DNA of 11,244 nucleotides from Pseudomonadota bacterium (GTDB lineage Bacteria > Pseudomonadota > Gammaproteobacteria > Xanthomonadales > Xanthomonadaceae), in contig JAEWLO010000317.1 in assembly GCA_023457475.1 (NCBI GenBank), positions 1 through 11,244 on the forward strand. Reading direction: 5' to 3'. The notes beneath the pieces are model-generated. The model searched no databases, was not told the origin of the DNA, and was given only the letters and a program-made list of their open reading frames with translations. The position numbers were made by a program, and so were the translations under genes. This document shows, piece after piece, positions 1 through 4,898 of this stretch (position 1 is the first letter of the stretch; every line of letters begins with the position of its first letter).

Positions 1-622
1 GCTCCGCCCCGAGGCTCAACAGGTGCGGGTTCTCCACCTGCGCATCGATCAACGGCCACCCCAGTTCATGAACGAACGCGGCCAACCCGGCCAGGGCCAC
101 CTTGGACCCGCCGCTCACCGCGCTGAACATGCTCTCGCCAAAGAACATCCGCCCGATCGCCACCCCATAGATCCCGCCGACCAGCCGCTCCCCGTCGAAC
201 ACCTCAACCGAATGGGCAAATCCGAGTGCGTGCAGCGCCTCGTATGCAGCCACCATCTCGTCGGTGATCCAGGTCCCGTCCTGGCCCGGGCGCGGGCTGG
301 CCGCGCACGCACGGATCACCTCGCCAAAGCAGGTATCCGCCCGCAACACCCATCCGCTGCCCCGCAGCGTGCGCCGGAATCGTGACGACAACCGCACCCC
401 GTCGCTGCGGAACACCATGCGCGGATCCGGCGACCACCACAGCAGCGGCTCACCCTCGGAGAACCACGGAAAGATACCGCCGGCATAGGCGTTCAGCAGC
501 CGCACCGGCGACAGGTCGCCGCCGACGGCCAGCAGGCCGTCCGGTTGGCGCAGGGCGGATTCTGCCGGCGGGAACGGCGCGTCCGGTCGCGGATCCAGCC
601 GCCAGGGCAGGGAGCGGCTCAC
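1..622 (-). CDS. aat: Leucyl/phenylalanyl-tRNA-protein transferase (3' end outside window)
   Basis: Aat transfers Leu or Phe from aminoacyl-tRNA to proteins with N-terminal Arg or Lys, marking them for ClpAP degradation in the cytoplasm. The frame read from GTG at 622 gives 207 residues before the window edge, against about 234 in E. coli, so only the last few dozen are missing. Visible family signatures are GLLAVGGDLSP (29-39), GIFPWF (49-54), WWSPDPR (62-68), DGTWIT (115-120), GGIYGVAIG (149-157), FFGESMFS (160-167) and SKVAL (173-177), followed by LIDAQ and LLSLGAE; all align in order with E. coli Aat. The GTG start shares the sequence GTGA with the stop of the upstream gene (619-622), so translation is probably coupled; a weak GGA lies about 7 bases before it. 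In related genomes infA and clpA follow aat, which would place them left of this window. Identification is close to certain. Confidence 0.96.
   Translation of the reverse strand, partial: MSRSLPWRLDPRPDAPFPPAESALRQPDGLLAVGGDLSPVRLLNAYAGGIFPWFSEGEPLLWWSPDPRMVFRSDGVRLSSRFRRTLRGSGWVLRADTCFGEVIRACAASPRPGQDGTWITDEMVAAYEALHALGFAHSVEVFDGERLVGGIYGVAIGRMFFGESMFSAVSGGSKVALAGLAAFVHELGWPLIDAQVENPHLLSLGAE
619..622 (-). other. Four-base stop/start overlap coupling the FemAB-like gene and aat
   Basis: On the minus strand the sequence GTGA contains both the TGA stop of the acyltransferase gene and the GTG start of aat. This arrangement usually allows a terminating ribosome to restart on the next gene and implies matched expression. 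Both reading frames are well supported, so the overlap itself is directly observed; the coupling is inferred. Confidence 0.9.
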
Positions 623-1749
623 GTGCGATCCACGGCCTTGAACGGGCTGTGGGCGGCCAGCTCGCACGCATACCGGGCCACCTCCGCCCGTTCCTGCCCG
701 CACCAGCCGGCCAACGCACCGGCGAAATCCGGTTCGGCCAGCCAATGCCGGCTGCGCACCACCTGCGGCAGGAACCCCCGGGCCAGCTTGTGCTCGCCCT
801 GTGCGCCCGGCTCGAAGCGGGAAAGGCCCTCGCGCAGACAATACTCGATGCCCTGGTAGTAGCAGGTTTCAAAATGCAGGCCGGCCAACGGCGTGCCACC
901 CCAGTAGCGTCCGTACAGCGTGTCCTGGCCACGGATGCACAGCGCGCCGGCCAGCGGATGGCCGTCGAACATTGCCAGGAAGATCACCAGCTGGCGCGGC
1001 AGGGCGGCGGCCAGGTGTTGCAGGAAGGGCAGGGTGAGCGCGGGGGCATTGCCGTACTCGGCAAACGTCTGCAGGTAGAAGCCGTGCATGGCGGCCAGGT
1101 CCTCGGCGGTGGCCTCGTCGCCATGCACGATGCGATACGCGACGCCGGTGCGTGCGAGCTTGGCGCGATCCTGGCGGATGTTCTTGCGGTGCTTGTGGAT
1201 CATGTCGGCCAGGAAGCCGACGAAGTCGGTCCAGTGCCCCGGGTTGTGCCACTGGAACTGGATGTCCTCGCGCAGCAGCCAGTCCGCGTCGAAGGCCGCA
1301 TCTTCATCGGCCGGGTGGAAGTTGACGTGGGCGGAGGACCAGCCCATGCGGCCGACCTCCTCCCGGAGCGCCTGCGCCAGCGCCGCCCGGGTCACGGCAT
1401 CACGCGCCATCAGGCGCGGCCCGGTCACCGGCGAATACGGCACCGCGCCCAGCCATTTGGGGAAGTACTCCAGCCCGTGCCGTGCATAGGCATTGGCCCA
1501 GGCGTGGTCGAACACGAACTCCCCATGCGAGTTGTCCTTCAGGTATCCCGGCACCGCGGCCACCAGCGTGTCGCCGTCCCATAGCGTGAAGTGCCGCGGC
1601 CGCCAGCCCCATTCCGGACGCAGGCAGCCGTGCTCCTCCAGGCCGGCGAGGAAGGCATGGCACACGAACGGGTTGGTGCCGTCATGCAGGGCATCCCAGG
1701 CGGAGGCGGGGAGGTCGGTGAGACGGTGCAGGAAGCGACGTTCGAACAT
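619..1749 (-). CDS. FemAB-like / GNAT-family N-acyltransferase (COG3146, formerly DUF482)
   Basis: A predicted cytoplasmic acyltransferase of 376 residues with no signal peptide or membrane segment. The sequence has the hallmarks of the FemAB-like family PF04339/COG3146: HDGTNPFVCHAFL near residues 22-34, WGWRPRH (47-53), VPYSPVTGPRL (103-113), HVNFH (141-145), the basic helix HKHRKNIRQDR (186-196), and the end block YYQGIEYC with EPGAQGEHKLARGF (298-326). The biochemical role of the family is not established; old database names suggest peptidoglycan synthesis by analogy with FemAB. I chose ATG 1749 because the homologous N-terminus (short hydrophilic start, then the DGTNPF block) begins there. 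The frame stays open upstream to 2040, but that stretch reads through repeat hairpins and looks non-coding. No strong Shine-Dalgarno precedes 1749. Its TGA overlaps the aat GTG by four bases, so the pair is almost certainly one transcript. Confidence 0.9.
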   Translation of the reverse strand: MFERRFLHRLTDLPASAWDALHDGTNPFVCHAFLAGLEEHGCLRPEWGWRPRHFTLWDGDTLVAAVPGYLKDNSHGEFVFDHAWANAYARHGLEYFPKWLGAVPYSPVTGPRLMARDAVTRAALAQALREEVGRMGWSSAHVNFHPADEDAAFDADWLLREDIQFQWHNPGHWTDFVGFLADMIHKHRKNIRQDRAKLARTGVAYRIVHGDEATAEDLAAMHGFYLQTFAEYGNAPALTLPFLQHLAAALPRQLVIFLAMFDGHPLAGALCIRGQDTLYGRYWGGTPLAGLHFETCYYQGIEYCLREGLSRFEPGAQGEHKLARGFLPQVVRSRHWLAEPDFAGALAGWCGQERAEVARYACELAAHSPFKAVDRT

Positions 1750-1836
1750 GGGGAAAGGATAGGGCAGGACGACCGCAAGCGGGGCGACAGACGGCAGGCG
1801 ACCCACCCCAAACGCCCCATCACCCCACAACCGTCC

Positions 1837-1861
1837 GTAGAGCCACGCCCTGCGTGGCTGC
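1837..1861 (+). repeat. GTAG-headed REP-like hairpin, copy 1
   Basis: GTAG is followed by a perfect 8-base stem, AGCCACGC and GCGTGGCT, around the loop CCT, ending in GC. The layout (GTAG head, 8-base stem, 3-base loop, GC tail) is the same as that of the copy at 10034-10058, and it matches the style of the SMAG/GTAG family of Stenotrophomonas. Such elements are usually spread by a REP-associated tyrosine transposase acting in trans; none is encoded here. Confidence 0.8.
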
Positions 1862-1882
1862 GTAGCCACACGCCACGCGTGT
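1862..1882 (+). repeat. GTAG-headed REP-like hairpin, copy 2, directly abutting copy 1
   Basis: The GTAG of this copy begins on the base after copy 1 ends. It is followed by CC, a 6-base stem ACACGC/GCGTGT and the loop CAC. The stem is shorter and less like the other copies, so it may be a degenerate or different subfamily member. The head-to-tail orientation with copy 1 suggests a duplicated or tandem insertion. Confidence 0.6.
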
Positions 1883-2072
1883 CCCACGCACCCCTCCGCA
1901 GCCACCCCCAACGAACACCACGTCGTAGCCAACAGCGACAAAGGCACCCCTCCAGCCCCCGGCCTCCCCGAAGCGCACCACCCCGTTTCCGCGCCAAAGC
2001 AGTCACCAAATGGCACAAACAACACCAAGAAAGGAAGCAATCAGAACAGGAGGAAAAACTGGAACAAGCCTC

Positions 2073-2087
2073 CCGATTCCGAATCGG
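2073..2087. promoter_or_regulatory. 15-base dyad upstream of the amidase gene (possible operator)
   Basis: CCGATTC and GAATCGG form a perfect 7-base inverted repeat around a single C, centred about 73 bases before the amidase start. Size and symmetry suit a dimeric regulator, or the dyad could be a small hairpin in the leader. No recognised binding consensus and no clear adjacent promoter were found, so the regulatory reading is only a possibility. Confidence 0.3.
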
Positions 2088-2142
2088 AGACGAGAGCAGT
2101 GTCGCCTCGCGCCTTCACTCCGGCGCGCACTCTCACCGTTTC

Positions 2143-2147
2143 AAGGA
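2143..2147 (+). promoter_or_regulatory. Ribosome binding site of the amidase gene
   Basis: AAGGA lies five bases before ATG 2153. It decides the start: an in-frame GTG at 2099 would add 18 residues ahead of a complete signal peptide and has no comparable site. Confidence 0.7.
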
Positions 2148-2152
2148 TCAAC

Positions 2153-3649
2153 ATGTCCGCACTCCGGAACTTGAATAGCCTCTCAGCCGCTCTGCTGACC
2201 ACGGCACTCGCCACTTGCGCCACCATCCCCGCCCATGCAGCCTCAGCACCGTCTGCCCCGGAATCATTGGCTGCAATCGAGCGAGATCTCGCCGCTCTTT
2301 TTGAAAATGAGGCAGAAAAACTGGTCTCCCAGCACCTTCAATCAACGGGGCGGCTTGCTCATGTAACTGTCAGTATCGCGATTGATTCGGTGAACTCAAA
2401 ACTCACCGCAGACTTTGGCCCTGGGTTTCGACCTTACCCAGATGAAGTCGCTGCCGAAGAGCTTCTTCACCAATTGGCGGCAAAGCTTCGTTACGCAGGC
2501 GATCAGGCTGGGGTCGATGTCAATGACGTCCTGTACCTGTTTCAGGGAAAGCCACTAAAGCACTACTACCCGGAAGAGTTGGCGGTTCCTGGGCAGGCTC
2601 GAGCGAGTGCTCGAAACGCGAGTGCACTCGTCTCATCGAGTCATGGCCTGATCCGCGTGTTCCCCTCAAGGAGCTGGGAATACCAGCGTCCAGCGGCATT
2701 TGGCCATGTAGAAGACATGATTACTCCGGCGTATGGCGATGAATTGCAGGAGCTTCTCGAGCAACGAAGCGGCCTTGTGGTTACCAGGGCGAGGAGCAGG
2801 GCTGTAGAACCTCACGATGAATCAACCCGCCCTTGGGAGCAGATGTCATCGCGCTATCACCTGAAGGCGTTGCTTCCTGAGCACGTCGACATCTGGAACT
2901 CTCTTCCAAATGACACCAATCGTGATCGGGAGGTGCGGGAGGATATTCGCGCCAGACCGCTATACGCCAATCACCTTGGCGTGGGTGGCCTGATCAGCCT
3001 CCATACAAACGGGAACGACAATCCCGCTATTCGCGGCCTTGAGGTGTACTACCATGAAGACAAGCCTCAGGATCGCGAGCTGGCCGCGCAAGTGCTCTGC
3101 AGCATGAAGGAACTGATTCACGCGGAGCCCGGCTACGAGGACTTTCCCGTGCGAACCGCTCCGAGTGTCGGTCGCCATGGAGAGAATCGAATCGGCACCA
3201 TGCCATCGGTGCTCGTTGAAGTCGCCTATCACTCCAACGGGGAGGATTCGGCCGCCCTGTAGGATCCGCTCTTCCGCTCTGCATCGATGAAGGGCGTTGA
3301 GAAGGGCTACCGTCTGTATCGCGAGGGTAAAGTTTGCATGCCCTTGGCGCTTACAAAGATTGACGACATCCGCGCTCCGGTGCAGGGCAGCGGCGAGGCC
3401 GATGTTCACTTCGAGGGTAACCCACAGTTTCCAGTGACCTTGAGTCTGATGCCGTCATGGTGCAGCGAACCCGGTGCCTGCCAGATCGCAGAGCGTGTGA
3501 TCGACGGACCCTCTGAGTCACCCGTGAAGCTGCGCCTCACGTGCGACGGCCCCGGGACAGGCACAGCAACGTGGCGAACCGTCATGCGGGATGCAGATGG
3601 CATCACGACCGCAGTGGTCGAACACCGGCAAACCTGCGCGCGGCCCTGA
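2153..3649 (+). pseudogene. Exported N-acetylmuramoyl-L-alanine amidase (Amidase_3-like), split by an in-frame amber codon
   Basis: A predicted periplasmic or secreted zinc amidase that cuts the bond between MurNAc and the peptide stem. Read through, the frame is 498 codons with TAG at codon 370. Residues 1-29 are a Sec signal peptide (R5, hydrophobic 9-25, AHA then A30). Residues 30-155 are an unassigned domain. The Amidase_3 core follows, with candidate zinc ligands H164 (SSSHG), E187 (HVED) and H284 (ISLHTN) and catalytic E356 (VLVEVAYHSN). After the TAG the same frame gives DPLFRSAS, which resumes the final amidase helix, then a beta-rich tail with cysteines 395, 437, 443, 464 and 495. 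The stop most likely replaced CAG. The catalytic residues all precede it, so a 369-residue product might be made, but without the last helix and tail. Two 60-base blocks (2281-2400) count at 50 % and 48 % GC, well below neighbouring genes, suggesting lateral origin. Amidase assignment is good; pseudogene status depends on the base at 3260. Confidence 0.8.
3260..3262 (+). other. In-frame TAG interrupting the amidase gene
   Basis: The codon sits between SAAL and DPLFRSAS with no change of frame on either side, and coding continues for 128 codons to TGA at 3647-3649. In Amidase_3 proteins this position falls in the loop before the last helix, where Gln would be ordinary. One C-to-T change from CAG explains it. 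The next in-frame ATG (3287) lacks a Shine-Dalgarno, so independent translation of the tail is unlikely. Confidence 0.85.
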
Positions 3650-3657
3650 AACGCGAA

Positions 3658-3680
3658 AGGCCGGCGTCAGACGCCGGCCT
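3658..3680. terminator. Bidirectional hairpin terminator between the convergent amidase and trxB genes
   Basis: A perfect 10-base stem, AGGCCGGCGT and ACGCCGGCCT, encloses the loop CAG. It starts 9 bases after the amidase stop and lies 27 bases beyond the trxB stop. On the plus strand it is followed by CCCTTGTTTC; on the minus strand by a short T-containing stretch (TTCGCGTTTC). Placement between converging genes and the very strong stem make a two-way terminator likely, although neither T-tract is long. Confidence 0.8.
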
Positions 3681-3706
3681 CCCTTGTTTCTACCCGCTCG
3701 CCCGTA

Positions 3707-4678
3707 TCAGGCCAGCGCGCCCTTGGCGTCGAGGTAGCGCTCGGCGTCCAGTGCGGCCATGCAGCCGAAGCCGGCCGAGGTGATGGCCTGGCGGTAGTGC
3801 TGGTCGGCCACGTCGCCGGCGGCGAACACCCCTTCCACCGAGGTCTGGGTGGCGTTGCCGCCCAGGCCCGAGCGGATTTCCAGGTAGCCGTTGTTCATGG
3901 CCAGCTGGCCGTCGAACAGGGCCGTGTTCGGGTGGTGGCCGATGGCCACGAAGAAGCCGTGGGCGTCGATGTCGCGGGTGCTGCCGTCCAGGGTGGACTT
4001 CACGCGCACGCCGGTCACGCCGGCGTCGTTGCCCAGCACTTCCTCGATGGTGTGGTGCCACACGGTCTCGATCTTGCCGGCCGCCACCTTGGCGAACAGC
4101 TTGTCCTGCATGATCTTTTCCGCCTTCAGGGTGTCGCGGCGGTGGACCAGGTAGACCTTGCGGGCGATGTTGGACAGGTACAGGGCCTCTTCCACGGCGG
4201 TGTTGCCGCCGCCGACCACGACCACGTCCTGGTCACGGTAGAAGAAGCCATCACAGGTGGCGCAGGCGGACACGCCGCGGCCCTTGAAGGCCTCTTCGGT
4301 TGGAATGCCGAGGTACTTGGCGGTGGCGCCGGTGGCCACGATCAGCGCGTCGCAGGTGTACTCCGCGCTGTCGCCGATCAGGCGGAACGGGCGCTGGGAG
4401 AGGTCCGCGGTGTGGATGTGGTCGAAGATCACTTCGGTTTCGAAGCGCTCGGCGTGGGCCTGCATGCGCGTCATCAGGTCCGGGCCCATCAGGCCGTGGG
4501 CGTCGCCCGGCCAGTTGTCCACTTCCGTGGTGGTCATCAGCTGGCCGCCCTGCTGCAGCCCGGTGATGACCACCGGCTTGAGGTTGGCGCGGGCCGCGTA
4601 GACGGCGGCGGTCCAGCCGGCCGGGCCGGAGCCGAGAATGACCAGCTTCTGATGACGGGAGGGCTTGGAATTGCTCAT
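3707..4678 (-). CDS. trxB: Thioredoxin reductase (NADPH)
   Basis: TrxB is a cytoplasmic FAD enzyme that passes electrons from NADPH to oxidised thioredoxin, supplying ribonucleotide reductase, methionine sulfoxide reductases and peroxide defence. The product is 323 residues, close to the usual length. In order: FAD-binding GSGPAG (16-21), GGQL (44-47), TTEVDNWPGD (50-59), the redox pair CATC (C139, C142) followed by DGFFYR, the NADPH-binding GGGNTA (156-161) with HRR (179-181), and the FAD site AAGDV (286-290) with RQAITSAG. It aligns without gaps of note to E. coli TrxB. I chose ATG 4678 because the homologous N-terminus (KLVILGSGPAG) starts just after it, and because a promoter at 4857-4885 would begin transcription downstream of the alternative in-frame ATG at 4864. 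That promoter gives a leader of about 170 bases. It diverges from ftsK. Confidence 0.97.
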   Translation of the reverse strand: MSNSKPSRHQKLVILGSGPAGWTAAVYAARANLKPVVITGLQQGGQLMTTTEVDNWPGDAHGLMGPDLMTRMQAHAERFETEVIFDHIHTADLSQRPFRLIGDSAEYTCDALIVATGATAKYLGIPTEEAFKGRGVSACATCDGFFYRDQDVVVVGGGNTAVEEALYLSNIARKVYLVHRRDTLKAEKIMQDKLFAKVAAGKIETVWHHTIEEVLGNDAGVTGVRVKSTLDGSTRDIDAHGFFVAIGHHPNTALFDGQLAMNNGYLEIRSGLGGNATQTSVEGVFAAGDVADQHYRQAITSAGFGCMAALDAERYLDAKGALA

Positions 4679-4856
4679 GTAGACTCGCGGTAAGAGGGCG
4701 GGGCGGGGCGCAGGCAGCGATTGCTGGCGTCCGATACAGGCCATAGAGTGGCGGCTGGGGCGGGGTGATTCAAGGCGACGCATGGAATGGCGTGTCCAGC
4801 CGAGTGCCCCGATGAACGTTCGATGCGACGGGGTGCGGGGGGCGGCCCAGTCGTTT

Positions 4857-4885
4857 ATTATCAAGCACTAACAGTGCATTCCCAA
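4857..4885 (-). promoter_or_regulatory. Sigma70-type promoter of trxB with an inverted repeat in its spacer
   Basis: On the minus strand TTGGGA (4885-4880, 4 of 6 to TTGACA) is separated by exactly 17 bases from GATAAT (4862-4857, 5 of 6 to TATAAT). The spacer holds GCACT-GTT-AGTGC (4877-4865), a 5-base inverted repeat that could be an operator or chance. Predicted transcription start is near 4850. The overlapping TATTAT on the plus strand (4856-4861) could serve ftsK, but I see no -35 for it. Confidence 0.6.
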
Positions 4886-4898
4886 GGTCTGGTCTAAG

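Larger units (their letters stand above)
1750..2152. other. Intergenic region of about 400 bases, C-rich then A-rich, with tandem GTAG hairpins
   Basis: This gap separates the divergent acyltransferase and amidase genes. From about 1780 to 1985 the plus strand is strongly C-rich with many CACCCC-type runs, and it carries two adjacent GTAG hairpins (1837-1882). From about 1990 to 2070 it changes abruptly to A-rich sequence, then comes a 15-base dyad (2073-2087). I see no convincing sigma70 promoter for either gene and no plausible gene. Frames that stay open across the C-rich half on the minus strand are translations of the repeats. The composition change near 1990 may mark the left boundary of the segment that brought in the amidase gene. 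Confidence 0.75.

Noticed and set aside
382..1584. 400-codon open frame on the plus strand across aat and the acyltransferase gene
   Set aside because: Both minus-strand genes match known families over this whole stretch; the plus-strand frame is low-complexity antisense sequence.
1750..2040. 97-codon N-terminal extension of the FemAB-like protein
   Set aside because: It translates the GTAG hairpins and a G-rich tract; the family N-terminus starts at 1749.
2048..2178. Strong AGGAGG followed by CTG 2059, a possible leader peptide ending at 2178
   Set aside because: CTG starts are rare, the peptide is unremarkable, and the sequence is simply purine-rich here. Ribosome profiling would be needed to revive it.
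2619..2630. Perfect 12-base palindrome CGAGTGCACTCG
   Set aside because: It lies inside coding sequence in an Ala/Ser/Arg-rich linker where such symmetry arises easily; no second copy or context supports a binding site.
3287..3649. Separate small gene from ATG 3287
   Set aside because: It lies in the amidase frame, has no Shine-Dalgarno, and its first residues complete the amidase's last helix, so it is the 3' remnant of the split gene.
4679..4864. N-terminal extension of TrxB to ATG 4864
   Set aside because: The extra 62 residues do not resemble TrxB, and the predicted transcription start lies downstream of this ATG.
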